Counted from the first letter of the stretch, positions 24,006 to 33,357 are shown. The stretch: DNA of 64,000 bases from Verrucomicrobiota bacterium (GCA_017305195.1 JAFKMU010000036.1:1-64000); one strand, 5' to 3'. The notes: generated by a model from the sequence alone, not told the origin. Made by a program: numbers and translations.

Positions 24006-26294
24006 ATGCCTAAAGAACAAGGAGAGATTCGGGACGGGAAGCCTCAAGGCGGACTTGCCGCTCTCGGTGAATACAGCGGCGATCTGATTGATTTTGACCG
24101 GCTGCTAAACCTCCTGCGCGCCAAGGCCTGGCTGGTCATCATGGTGACGCTCCTCGTCATGCTGGCGGCGCTCGCCTACGTGATCCGGACCCCGAAGCTC
24201 TATCAATCGCGGGCGCTGATACTGGTCGAGCAGTCGAGCCAGAAGGTGGTCAATATCGATGAGGTCGCCCAGGAGAATCCCCAGACACTGGATTTCATCA
24301 ACACGGTGGTACAGGCCTTGACCAGCCGCAAGCTGCTGCTTCGCGTGGTCAAGGTGTGCAACCTGGAGAAGGATCCCACCTTTGCGCCGCCGCTCAAGAA
24401 CGGAGGCAGGTACACGGACATCGAGCTCGCCGACCGTCTGGAGTCCAAGGTTTCCGTGCAGCTTCGCCGCGGCACCCGCTTGATCGAGCTTGTGGTCGAG
24501 GACAGAAATCCCGAGCAGGCGCAGAAGATCGCCTCGGCCTTCCTGAAGGAATTTCTCCGGGAGAACTTTGAACAGAAGATTGCCCTCTCCCGCGTCGCCA
24601 ATGAATTTCTCCAGGAGGAAGCGGAGAAGCTGAAGGTCAAGCTGGAAGCCTCGGAGCGCAAGCTGCAGGCCTATCGCGAGCAGAACAAGGCGGTCTCCCT
24701 CGAGGAGCGGCAGAATATCATCGTCGAGAAGCTCAAGGAACTGAACACGAAGGTCACCGAAGCCAAGAGCAAGCGCATCCAGCTGGAAGCCGATATCGAG
24801 CAGCTCAAGCGCATTCAAAAAGGCCGGTATGAAGATATGCTGGGAATCAACAGCGTGAGTCAGCTTCCCCAGGTGGCGCTTATTCGCGAGCAGCTTGTCA
24901 ACGCGGAGACCGATCTGGCGACGCTGAAAGACCGTTATCTCCCCAAACATCCCAAGTATATCGCGGCCGAGACCCGCATTGCCAACCTGAAGCAGTCGCT
25001 GGAGAGCGAAGCCAACCAGGCGGGAGAAACCTTGGCGCGGCTTTATGAGTCGGCGAAGGACTCGGAGTCGAAGCTCGAGACCGCCTTGCAGGAGCAGGAG
25101 GAAAAGGCGCTCATGCTCGATAAGGTCGCCATTCCCTACAACGTGCTGCAGCGTGATGTGGAGTCTGATCGAGCTCTCTACGAGTCCGTCACGAAACGCC
25201 TGAAAGAGACGGCGATCACGCAGGGCGTGGAGCAGGCGCCTTACCGCATCATTGAAGAGCCGATGGTCCCGAGCGCGCCGTCGAAACCGAAACCCAAGCT
25301 GGTGCTGATGGTGTCTTTGCTGCTCGGCCTGGGGCTGGGCGTCGGCGTGGTGCTGGTTCTCGACCTCCTGGACCAGTCTTTGCGTACTGTGGACGAGGCG
25401 GAGAGCTACCTCGGTCTGCCCGCCCTTACGGCCATTCCCGAGCAGAGGAAGGAAGGCATCGTCGAGCAGGTGAACGTGGCTTTGAAGGAAAAGAAGAAGC
25501 TCTCCAGCCTGCCCGGTGACCTGCTCAAGGAGCGGACCCGTCACATGCTGGGCAAAAACAAGTCGAATCCCGAAGCCGCCCGTCATCCTCTGATTTTTGT
25601 GGAGTCCCCGGCTTCTTTGCAGGCCGAGGCGATTAGAACCTTGCGGACTTCGCTCTCCCTGCTCGGCAAGCAAGAGGGGCGCCGGACCTACCTGTTTGCC
25701 AGTGCGATCCCGCAGGAGGGAAAGAGCTTTACCTCTTTGAACTTTGCTCACTCCCTTGCCCAGCAGGGCCAGAAGACGGTGATCATCGATGCCGACCTTC
25801 GCAAGCCGAAGCTCAAGGACGACCTGCTGCCGAAGAGCGGCGATCTCAACGGTCTCACGGATTATCTGAGCGGCAACGCCACCCTGGAGCAAGTGGTGGT
25901 CGCGACGCCCTATGAGAATCTCTCTATCATCCCGGGCGGGCATCGGGCGCCCAACCCGGCCGAGTTGCTCCTCGAAGAGCCCTTCCGCATCCTTCTGGAA
26001 AAACTGCTCGAGAAGTACGATCGCGTGGTCGTCGACAGCGCGCCGGTCAATGCCGTGAGCGATGTGCTGGCCATCGCCTCATGCTTCCAGATCACCTGCC
26101 TGATCGTGCGCGCCGGCAAGACTCCGAAAAAGGCGTCGCTGCGCGCGGTGAAGCAGTTGAAGAAATCGGGCGCCCGACTCGCTGGGTTTATCTTCAACCG
26201 CCTGCCCATCGGAGGGCGGAGTGCTGGGTACTACTATTATTATTACGGCGACGAGTATTCAAAAGACAGCGTCTACGGGGCGAAGGGCGCCTGA
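24006..26294 (+). CDS. Wzc-like polysaccharide co-polymerase and tyrosine autokinase
   Basis: Controls chain length and export of the polysaccharide. The 762-residue protein has a Wzz domain with TM1 (about 37-57), a long periplasmic coiled coil (190-400), TM2 (about 430-452), and a cytoplasmic BY-kinase domain with Walker A IPQEGKS near residue 570 and Walker A' VIIDADLRKPKL. The C-terminus is a tyrosine cluster with six consecutive Tyr followed by two more, the expected autophosphorylation tail. A cognate Wzb phosphatase is not in the window. Confidence 0.92.
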   Translation: MPKEQGEIRDGKPQGGLAALGEYSGDLIDFDRLLNLLRAKAWLVIMVTLLVMLAALAYVIRTPKLYQSRALILVEQSSQKVVNIDEVAQENPQTLDFINTVVQALTSRKLLLRVVKVCNLEKDPTFAPPLKNGGRYTDIELADRLESKVSVQLRRGTRLIELVVEDRNPEQAQKIASAFLKEFLRENFEQKIALSRVANEFLQEEAEKLKVKLEASERKLQAYREQNKAVSLEERQNIIVEKLKELNTKVTEAKSKRIQLEADIEQLKRIQKGRYEDMLGINSVSQLPQVALIREQLVNAETDLATLKDRYLPKHPKYIAAETRIANLKQSLESEANQAGETLARLYESAKDSESKLETALQEQEEKALMLDKVAIPYNVLQRDVESDRALYESVTKRLKETAITQGVEQAPYRIIEEPMVPSAPSKPKPKLVLMVSLLLGLGLGVGVVLVLDLLDQSLRTVDEAESYLGLPALTAIPEQRKEGIVEQVNVALKEKKKLSSLPGDLLKERTRHMLGKNKSNPEAARHPLIFVESPASLQAEAIRTLRTSLSLLGKQEGRRTYLFASAIPQEGKSFTSLNFAHSLAQQGQKTVIIDADLRKPKLKDDLLPKSGDLNGLTDYLSGNATLEQVVVATPYENLSIIPGGHRAPNPAELLLEEPFRILLEKLLEKYDRVVVDSAPVNAVSDVLAIASCFQITCLIVRAGKTPKKASLRAVKQLKKSGARLAGFIFNRLPIGGRSAGYYYYYYGDEYSKDSVYGAKGA

Positions 26295-26462
26295 GTACTG
26301 AAGCTCCAAGGACCGACAGAACATCATGCCCGGAATCACGACTAAACCCCATGCAACTGGTCGGAGCGCAAGCTCGATGGCCAAGGGCGGTAGCCTGGCC
26401 TGGTCCGCTCCTGTCTGCGTGCCGATGGCAGCGGGAAATCCCGGCAGAAAGACTCGGAGGAA

Positions 26463-27974
26463 ATGAGCGCGGCTGTATCGACATCTCCAAGGGCTGCTGG
26501 CTCCCAGGAAGCGGGGGAATCGCCCTATTCTCAATTCGTACCCAAGGAGAAGCGACATCGGTTTGAGGAAATCTGCCGCTTCTGGCTGGTGGTCACAGAT
26601 ATCATCGCCATCGTTGGCGGACTGGTGGGGGCTTTCTTTATTCGCTTCTCGTCGCTCTGGGATTTTGTGCCTTTCGCTGCCGGGTTTGCTCCCAATCAGG
26701 AAATCGCCATGCATCGCTACGGACAGAGCATCATCCTGGGCGGGGTGATGATGCTGGGCCTGCTGCTCTTTCTCGGGGCGTACAATGGTGAGACTCTGCT
26801 GCGCTTCCGGCGTTCATTTCCCATCGTCGTCAAGGCTCTGCTCGTCTGGCTGATCGCTTATCCTGGCATCGCGCTGGTACTGGAGTTCGATGAGCGTTTG
26901 AGTCGCGTCTTTGTCGTGATGTCATTCGTCAGCCTGATGGTGACGATCCTGCTCGGGCGTTTCATTGTTCAACGGCTGTTGAGCTCACTGGGATACACGG
27001 CGGCATTTCGCCAGCGTCTCCTTTTTGTCGACTGGACCGAGAATGCAGCGCACCTCGCGGCGGCGGTCGCAAAGGATGCCTGGCATCCCTATGATGTCAT
27101 TGGCTGCGCGCCGCCTCCGACAAATACGTTCTCTCTCATGCCGCCCTCCCACGTGCCGACCCTGGGCAGCTACTCCGAGGTCGGCGTACTCTCGGAACTC
27201 GGGGTCGTCGACATCGTGATCCTGGCGGATGGAAAGCGCAGTGAGCAGGACGTGCTCGCGCTGGCCCGGCAGTGCGAAAAGAGCATGGTGCAGTTCATGG
27301 TGGTGCCAACGGGTTTCCAGATCCTGCTCTCGGGGCTGGAGCTTACCACCGTCAGCAGCATTCCGCTTCTCGGGGTGACCAAGCTGCCGCTCGACCATCC
27401 GGTGAATGCGACGATGAAGCGTATCGTCGACATCTTTGGCGCGCTGGTCGGATGCGCGATCAGCCTGCCTATTGTTGCCGTCTTTTGCGCTCTGGTGTAT
27501 CTGGAGTCGCCCGGGCCGGTTTTTTACCGTCAGGTGCGGGTCGGCCGCCGCGGCCGGAGTTTCGAGATCATCAAGATCCGCAGCATGAAGCTGGACGCCG
27601 AAAAGGAATCCGGAGCGCGCTGGGCGTCAAAGGTCGATGATCGGCGTCTCAAGGTCGGGACGTTCATGCGCAAGTGGAATATCGATGAATTGCCGCAGTT
27701 TTGGAATGTCCTCCGGGGTGAACTCAGTCTCGTCGGTCCCCGGCCTGAGCGTCCCGAGTTGATCAAGCAATTCCGCGAGACGGTTCCTTTTTATAATGCC
27801 CGTCACAACATCGTTCCGGGCATGACAGGGTGGGCGGCCGTAAATGGCTTCCGCGGCGACACGGACCTCAACGAGCGCATCCGATGCGATATCTATTACA
27901 TCGAGAACTGGAGCCCGATTCTCGACTTTCAGATCATGCTCATGACGTTCTTCCGCTGGGAGGGAGCGCACTAG
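26463..27974 (+). CDS. Initiating sugar transferase (polyprenyl-phosphate hexose-1-P transferase)
   Basis: Starts repeat-unit assembly by placing a sugar phosphate on undecaprenyl phosphate. The 503-residue protein has four N-terminal membrane segments (about 35-150), a Rossmann-like middle domain, a further membrane segment near 325-350, and the catalytic bacterial sugar-transferase domain with the motifs SPGPVFYRQVRVGRRG, KIRSMKLDAE, DELPQFWNVLRGELSLVGPRPERPE-type sequence, and PGMTGWAAVNGFRG. GGAGG lies 3 bases before the ATG, one of the better ribosome binding sites here. It is the WcaJ/EpsE class; the sugar is not predictable. Confidence 0.9.
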   Translation: MSAAVSTSPRAAGSQEAGESPYSQFVPKEKRHRFEEICRFWLVVTDIIAIVGGLVGAFFIRFSSLWDFVPFAAGFAPNQEIAMHRYGQSIILGGVMMLGLLLFLGAYNGETLLRFRRSFPIVVKALLVWLIAYPGIALVLEFDERLSRVFVVMSFVSLMVTILLGRFIVQRLLSSLGYTAAFRQRLLFVDWTENAAHLAAAVAKDAWHPYDVIGCAPPPTNTFSLMPPSHVPTLGSYSEVGVLSELGVVDIVILADGKRSEQDVLALARQCEKSMVQFMVVPTGFQILLSGLELTTVSSIPLLGVTKLPLDHPVNATMKRIVDIFGALVGCAISLPIVAVFCALVYLESPGPVFYRQVRVGRRGRSFEIIKIRSMKLDAEKESGARWASKVDDRRLKVGTFMRKWNIDELPQFWNVLRGELSLVGPRPERPELIKQFRETVPFYNARHNIVPGMTGWAAVNGFRGDTDLNERIRCDIYYIENWSPILDFQIMLMTFFRWEGAH

Positions 27975-28010
27975 ATTTCACTTCAGACATCAACTCAAGA
28001 GGAGCTTAAC

Positions 28011-28880
28011 ATGAAAATGCCAAAGGTAATTGCGGAGATCGGGTGCAACCACAAAGGGGATATGGCCATCGCCAAAGAGATGATCATGGTCGCCGCCAGC
28101 TTCTGCAAGGCGGACGTCGTCAAATTCCAGAAACGAAACCCGCGTGAGCTGCTTACGGATGAGCAGTACAATGCGCCCCATCCGAATCCGATGCACTCCT
28201 ATGGAGACACCTATGGGGCGCATCGCGAGTTTCTCGAGTTCAGCCCCGAGCAGCATCGCACGCTCCAGGCCTGGTGCGAGGAGTTTGGCACCGAGTACAG
28301 CACCTCGGTATGGGATCTCACCTCGGCAAAGGAGATCGCGCCCCTGCAGCCCAACCTCATCAAGATCCCGTCGGCCTGCAATCTGCACTTCGACATGCTG
28401 GGTTACCTCTGCGAGAATTTCGGCGGAGAGATTCACCTCTCCTTTGGCATGACCACTCACGAGGAGGAAGAGCAGGTGGTGGCTTTCTTTGAATCGAAGG
28501 GCCGGGCCGGGGACGTCGTCCTTTACTCCTGTACATCGGGATATCCGGTCGCGTTTGAGGACATCTGCCTGCTTGAGATCTCCCGTTTGAAGACGGCCTT
28601 CGGAGAGCGCGTGAAGGAGATCGGATTCTCCGGCCACCATCTCGGCATCGCGGCTGATGTCGCGGCGATCACGCTCGGCGCGTCCTGGGTGGAGCGTCAC
28701 TTCACTCTGGATCGTACCTGGAAGGGTACCGACCACGCCGCCTCGCTGGAGCCCGATGGCCTTCGTCGTCTCGTGCGGGACATCCGTCACGTGGCGGCTG
28801 CGATCGAGTACAAGGAGACCGAGCTTCTGGATGTCGAGAAGGTCCAGCGGGAAAAGCTGAAATGGCGTCCGCGCGCCTAG
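28011..28880 (+). CDS. NeuB-like nonulosonic acid (sialic-type) synthase, no SAF domain
   Basis: Predicted to condense phosphoenolpyruvate with an N-acetylmannosamine-type sugar (or its 6-phosphate) to make a nine-carbon acid. The 289 residues hold only the TIM-barrel: IAEIGCNHKGD at residues 7-17, VVKFQKRNP, SGHHLGIAADVAA (metal-ligand His), and VERHFTLD followed by GTDHAASLEPD. The C-terminal SAF (antifreeze-like) domain found in most NeuB proteins of about 345 residues is absent. A clear AAGAGGAGC ribosome binding site precedes the start. It is followed by the NeuA-phosphatase fusion, which supports the pathway. Confidence 0.82.
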   Translation: MKMPKVIAEIGCNHKGDMAIAKEMIMVAASFCKADVVKFQKRNPRELLTDEQYNAPHPNPMHSYGDTYGAHREFLEFSPEQHRTLQAWCEEFGTEYSTSVWDLTSAKEIAPLQPNLIKIPSACNLHFDMLGYLCENFGGEIHLSFGMTTHEEEEQVVAFFESKGRAGDVVLYSCTSGYPVAFEDICLLEISRLKTAFGERVKEIGFSGHHLGIAADVAAITLGASWVERHFTLDRTWKGTDHAASLEPDGLRRLVRDIRHVAAAIEYKETELLDVEKVQREKLKWRPRA

Positions 28881-28971
28881 ATCGGCGAGAGAACGTCCCG
28901 ACTCGGCCTGCTTCGGTGCAAATGCTAGTGTCTTCCAACCAATACCTCAGATAGGAATAAGGCGTCTCATC

Positions 28972-30141
28972 ATGAAAGTCGTAGCGTTCATTCCGCTCCG
29001 GGGAGGGAGCAAGGGCATCCCGGGAAAGAACATCCGGCCGCTGGCCGGCAAACCGCTTTGCCAGTGGACGATCGAGGCTGCATCCGCCTGCGCGGCCATC
29101 GATCGGGTCTTTGTGTCGACGGATTCGGTGGTCATCCGGGAAACGGTGGAAGGCATGGGCCTCCCCAAGGTCGAGGTCGTGGACCGCAGTCCGGAGACTG
29201 CCACCGACACGGCTACCACGGAATCCGCCATGATCGAGTTTTCCGAAGGCAGAACATTCGAGGAAATCATCCTGATCCAGGCGACATCGCCGCTCCTGAC
29301 GGCGCATGACCTGGACGAAGGCATCACGGAATATCGGCGGGTCGGCGCAGACAGCCTCCTCTCGGTTGTGCCGCAGAAGCGGTTTATCTGGAAGGTGGAG
29401 CCCGGCCTGCCGGCAGCCCCAGTGAACTACGATCCGCTCCATCGCCCGAGGAGGCAGGATTTTCAGGCCTACCACGTGGAAAACGGGGCGTTTTACATCA
29501 CCAAGAGGGAAGGCCTGCTGGTCCATGGCTGCCGACTTTTTGGAAAGATGGCGGCCCATGTGATGCCTGAGGAGACGTTCATTGAGCTCGATGAGCCGGC
29601 GGATTGGCTCGCGGTCGAGACCATGCTCAAGGAGCGCGGCGCCGCCTCATCCGACCTGTTCGCCAAGGCTCGTCGCATCAAACTCATCGTCTCGGATGTC
29701 GATGGTGTATTGACAGACTCCGGGATGTACTACTCCGAAACCGGCGACGAGTTGAAGAAGTTCAACACGCGCGATGGGAAGGGGTTTGAACTCCTGAGAA
29801 ACGAAGGGATCAAAACGGCGATCATCACCTCGGAAGACACCCGCATCGTCGAGCGGAGGGCGGCAAAGCTGAAGATCGATTTTCTCTATCAAGGAGCCAG
29901 GGACAAGGTGCCGGCCTTCCGGGATCTGCTGGCCAAGGCAGGAGTGACGGCTGACGAGGTTGCCTATGTGGGCGACGATCTGGCCGACGTGCCGATCCTG
30001 GAGCAGGCAGGCCTGGCGGTGTGTCCCGACGATGCGGTCGATGCCGCGCTGGAGTTTGCGGACCTGCGTACCAGGGCCCGTGGCGGCGAAGGCGTCGTGC
30101 GGGAGGTGGCCGAGATGATATTGAAGGCAATCTCGAAATAG
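28972..30141 (+). CDS. Fused CMP-nonulosonate cytidylyltransferase and KdsC-like HAD phosphatase
   Basis: One 389-residue protein with two domains. Residues 1-225 form a NeuA-type cytidylyltransferase (RGGSKGIPGKNI at 10-21, IQATSPLL near 103, and a C-terminal substrate segment around YHVENGAFYI). Residues about 232-389 form a HAD phosphatase of the KdsC type with motif I SDVDGVLTD at 241-249, ITSE motif II, and GDDLADVPILEQAG motif IV. Animal CMP-sialic acid synthetases have the same order. In bacteria a KdsC-type phosphatase next to NeuA fits a route through a 9-phosphate intermediate. Which nonulosonic acid is made cannot be read from sequence. Confidence 0.85.
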   Translation: MKVVAFIPLRGGSKGIPGKNIRPLAGKPLCQWTIEAASACAAIDRVFVSTDSVVIRETVEGMGLPKVEVVDRSPETATDTATTESAMIEFSEGRTFEEIILIQATSPLLTAHDLDEGITEYRRVGADSLLSVVPQKRFIWKVEPGLPAAPVNYDPLHRPRRQDFQAYHVENGAFYITKREGLLVHGCRLFGKMAAHVMPEETFIELDEPADWLAVETMLKERGAASSDLFAKARRIKLIVSDVDGVLTDSGMYYSETGDELKKFNTRDGKGFELLRNEGIKTAIITSEDTRIVERRAAKLKIDFLYQGARDKVPAFRDLLAKAGVTADEVAYVGDDLADVPILEQAGLAVCPDDAVDAALEFADLRTRARGGEGVVREVAEMILKAISK

Positions 30142-30237
30142 CTGCCTCCATGCGACTACTTCCTGCAAATGCCTTTTGCCATGATGCACCGCGAGATCGC
30201 AGTGGGTGGGGCGATGTTGTTTTGAAGGTCGACTGAT

Positions 30238-31611
30238 ATGGGGGAATCCTTGGAAGCTCCGGGCCGTCGGTCGGAAAAGGGAAAGTTCCTTTCCATGTTT
30301 GATGGCATCAAGACGGAGTTGGCGTCAGCGCTCAAGAGCAAGGCGGCCCGGGCGGTCGGCAAAAATACTGGTTGGTTGATGGCAGACCGGATATGCCGAC
30401 TGTTCGTGACCCTCTTGATGACGGCATTGATTGCTCGTCACCTGGGACCCAGGGAGTTTGGAGCGCTTAACTATGCGATGGCCTTTGTCGCGCTATTTTT
30501 GCCACTGGCGACATTTGGCCTCGATCGTATCGTTGTACGGGATTACGTCAACGGGAAGCCGGGCAAGGAAACTATTTTAGGTACCACCCTGTGCTGGCGG
30601 GTTTGCGGAGGGGCATTGATTCTGGTGATCGCCTCTTTTGTTTGCGGTCTGGTGCGCCCGGGGGATCGTGCGGCGCAGGTGCTGGTAGGCATCTTAAGTC
30701 TGAGTCCCATCCTGCAGGCCGGAGAAGTGATAGATTTCTGGTTCCAGTCGCGACTTGAGTCAAAATACGTCGCCATAGCGAAAACGATCTCCCTGGCTGG
30801 CAGTACGGCCATCCGGTGCGCGCTGCTCTACCATGATGCCTCGGTTTACTCGTTTGCATGGGCCAGTCTCGTCGAATCTCTCTTGCTGAGTGGCGCGTTA
30901 ATCATTGAGTTTCGTCGGCGGGCGCCGGATTGCGGTCGATGGAGATTCTCCCCAGCTTACGCCCGGACGCTATTTTTTCAATGTTGGCCGATGGCGTTGA
31001 ATCTGGCGTTGCACATGCTGTACATGCGCATAGCGATATTCATGCTGGCATCGTTGAAAGGCGATACAGCACTTGGCTTGTTTACGGCTCCATCGCGGCT
31101 TTACGACAGTATCGTGCCGTTCTTCGGGCTCTTGGGAACGTCGCTGTTTCCCGAGCTCGTGAAGCTATATAGCGTCGATAATGTGAAGTTCTTTGGCCGG
31201 TATCATCAGATATGCCGTTTGTTGAGCCTCATAGGCTGGGCGATGTTTCTGATACTGGCGGCGATTTCCCCATTTGTCATCCCGTTGATGTACGGATCGA
31301 ACTTTGCCAGCAGCGGCATCGTGCTCTCGATTTTGAGCGCGGGTTTGCTTTTTCAGCTTTCGGGGATGCCGCGGGCGGCCTATCTCACGATCATTAACAA
31401 GCAAGGGACGTTGTTGTGGGTCTCTATTGCCTCCATAGCGATCTCTTGTCCGCTGAACTGGTTTTTGATCATGCGGTATGGAATCGCCGGGGCGGCCATG
31501 GCGACAGTCTTGGCGACGTTCTTCAATTTCTTTCTGGCCAATTTTATTTTTCCTGCGACCCGCCCTCTGGCTTGGATTCAACTCAAGGCCTTGCTCTTGT
31601 TGAAACATTGA
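30238..31611 (+). CDS. Wzx-like polysaccharide flippase
   Basis: A 457-residue MATE/PST-family membrane protein with about 12-14 hydrophobic segments, predicted to flip undecaprenyl-linked repeat units across the inner membrane. The N-terminal region GWLMADRICRLFVTLLMTALIARHLGPREFGALNYAMAF matches the start of the polysaccharide biosynthesis (RfbX/Wzx) family. About 40 residues precede the first helix; an internal start is possible. Base composition from here to about 33300 is visibly more A/T-rich than flanking genes, suggesting later acquisition of this segment. Confidence 0.87.
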   Translation: MGESLEAPGRRSEKGKFLSMFDGIKTELASALKSKAARAVGKNTGWLMADRICRLFVTLLMTALIARHLGPREFGALNYAMAFVALFLPLATFGLDRIVVRDYVNGKPGKETILGTTLCWRVCGGALILVIASFVCGLVRPGDRAAQVLVGILSLSPILQAGEVIDFWFQSRLESKYVAIAKTISLAGSTAIRCALLYHDASVYSFAWASLVESLLLSGALIIEFRRRAPDCGRWRFSPAYARTLFFQCWPMALNLALHMLYMRIAIFMLASLKGDTALGLFTAPSRLYDSIVPFFGLLGTSLFPELVKLYSVDNVKFFGRYHQICRLLSLIGWAMFLILAAISPFVIPLMYGSNFASSGIVLSILSAGLLFQLSGMPRAAYLTIINKQGTLLWVSIASIAISCPLNWFLIMRYGIAGAAMATVLATFFNFFLANFIFPATRPLAWIQLKALLLLKH

Positions 31612-31737
31612 TCATGCCAAGTATCAACGCGACGCCGTGACGGTAAAGACGAAGCATTTCAGACATGGAAATATTGAGAAGATAAACGCTTTTTTCAACA
31701 AAAGCAGACGACCATTTGTGGTCTCCCATAGGATTTC

Positions 31738-32229
31738 ATGACTATTAAAAAGCTAAAACGACTGCTGTATGGAGCCATTGCGAAACGTGATGGCCTTGTC
31801 GCTGGGAGCGGCCTGAGAATCAACGGGCTGAGCAGGTTTACGAAAAAGGTCACAGTCGGCAGTAATGGCAATTTTAATGGCATGACCGTGCAAGGTAGTG
31901 CTGAAGTGACGATCGGGGACAATTTTCACTCTGGTCCAGAGTGTCTGTTGATCACGTCTTTTCACAATTATGACTCCGGAAATGCAATTCCGTACGATTC
32001 GACCAACATCAATAAGCCCATTTGCATTGAAGACAACGTGTGGCTGGGTTCCCGCGTTATCATCCTCGGTGGAGTCACGATCGGGGAGGGAGCGATCGTT
32101 CAGGCTGGAGCCGTGGTGGTAAAGAGCATACCGAGATGCTCTATCGCTGGCGGGAATCCGGCAAAGGTCTTCAAAATGCGCGATATCGAGCACTACGAAA
32201 GGCTCAAACGGGAGGGTAAATTTCACTAA
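31738..32229 (+). CDS. Hexapeptide-repeat acyltransferase (sugar O-acetyltransferase)
   Basis: A 163-residue left-handed beta-helix protein. Hexapeptide repeats are visible in VTIGDNFHSG and again in ICIEDNVWLGSRVIILGGVTIGEGAIVQAGAVVVKS, closing with GGNPAKVFKMRD, the usual end of WcaF/NodL-type O-acetyltransferases that use acetyl-CoA. A catalytic His is likely in SFHNYDSG. The gene's stop overlaps the start of the sialyltransferase-like gene (TAATG), so it may acetylate the sialic-type sugar or the chain it caps. The 126 bases before it are A/T-rich and hold no gene. Confidence 0.82.
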   Translation: MTIKKLKRLLYGAIAKRDGLVAGSGLRINGLSRFTKKVTVGSNGNFNGMTVQGSAEVTIGDNFHSGPECLLITSFHNYDSGNAIPYDSTNINKPICIEDNVWLGSRVIILGGVTIGEGAIVQAGAVVVKSIPRCSIAGGNPAKVFKMRDIEHYERLKREGKFH

Positions 32230-33266
32230 TGAAGAGCCTCTACATGGTGTTTTCGCCGTTTCAGATGCTGAACGCGATCGAGGCGCGCCATTCCCTTCAA
32301 TCAAAGAATGACGAGTGCCATCTCGTATATTGTCGTGCCATCTCGGATCGGAACGCGGAGCAAATCCGTGCAATGATTGAGGAAACGGACTGGGCCTCGG
32401 TATTTTATGACGATTCGCCAGAGGAGCGGTCCCTATATCGCAAGCGATTCTCAGGCGTCATGGGCTACGCCAGTAAGCTCGGGCCGTTTGACCGCATGGT
32501 GGTGGGACATTTCGGATGGGATCTCGGAAGGCATGTATCGCATGCGTTGCAGCCCCGAGAAGTTGTCGTGCTAGATGACGGCACGGCGGGGCATCGCATC
32601 TACAATTATCGCTTCAGCGACGTGATTCCCTCCGGGGGCCAAAAGAGAGCCTCTCGAGTGGCATCTCTCTTTTCCCGATATGTGAAACGGATCGGATGGG
32701 GGATGCGCACCAACCCCTACCGGAGCGTCACCTTTTTCTCGATCTATCAGCATCGGATACACGCATGCGACCAGGTCATCCCAAACCGATTTGACTACCT
32801 CCGATCACAGGTGAAGGGTGAGGTGGAGCCCGGCCTGGTTGCGTTCCTGGGAGGCTGCCAGGTGGAGCTCGGCATTCTTTCCGCCGACTACTATCGGCAT
32901 GCGCTGGAGGTGATTCGCAGGCATTATCCGGTCGGCAAGCTTCTCTATTTTCCTCATCGCAGGGAATCGACGGAAAAGCTGGAGTCCCTGGCAAAGCAGT
33001 TGGATTTCGCTGTTGTCCAGATCGATGTGCCCTTCGAGATGCATCTGATCGGGTCGGACATTCTTCCGGAAGAGATAGTCACCTTGTATTCCACGGCCAT
33101 TGACTCGTGCGGGGCGCTGTTGGAGGGGAAGGATGTGCGGCTGACCGCGTTTGAGCTGGATCCCGATCGCATCAATGGTGATGAGCAGCGGCATTTTATT
33201 CAAAGCGTCTACGCCTACTATCGGGCGCATGGACGCGAAAATACGAGCGTACTCCCTATTGCATGA
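32229..33266 (+). CDS. GT52-like sialyltransferase family protein
   Basis: A 345-residue putative glycosyltransferase. Features recalling GT52 and polysialyltransferase families are the N-terminal FSPFQMLNAIEA, the acidic motif DDG at residues 116-118 (LDDGTAGH), a His-centred motif at 241-246 (FPHRRE, where GT52 members usually have HP), and YSTA at 287-290. These correspond to the D/E-D/E-G, HP and S/T motifs that bind the CMP-sugar donor. The gene overlaps the acetyltransferase start and lies close to the NeuB and NeuA genes, consistent with use of their CMP-nonulosonate product. No signal or membrane segment is present. The call rests on motifs and context. Confidence 0.62.
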   Translation: MKSLYMVFSPFQMLNAIEARHSLQSKNDECHLVYCRAISDRNAEQIRAMIEETDWASVFYDDSPEERSLYRKRFSGVMGYASKLGPFDRMVVGHFGWDLGRHVSHALQPREVVVLDDGTAGHRIYNYRFSDVIPSGGQKRASRVASLFSRYVKRIGWGMRTNPYRSVTFFSIYQHRIHACDQVIPNRFDYLRSQVKGEVEPGLVAFLGGCQVELGILSADYYRHALEVIRRHYPVGKLLYFPHRRESTEKLESLAKQLDFAVVQIDVPFEMHLIGSDILPEEIVTLYSTAIDSCGALLEGKDVRLTAFELDPDRINGDEQRHFIQSVYAYYRAHGRENTSVLPIA

Positions 33267-33357
33267 GCGGTTTGTGGAAAACTCGCCTTGCGAATCAACG
33301 GCGGAACGCCGCCGATTGACGGAACGCGATCGCAGGGAACGGAAAGGAAGCCGAATA

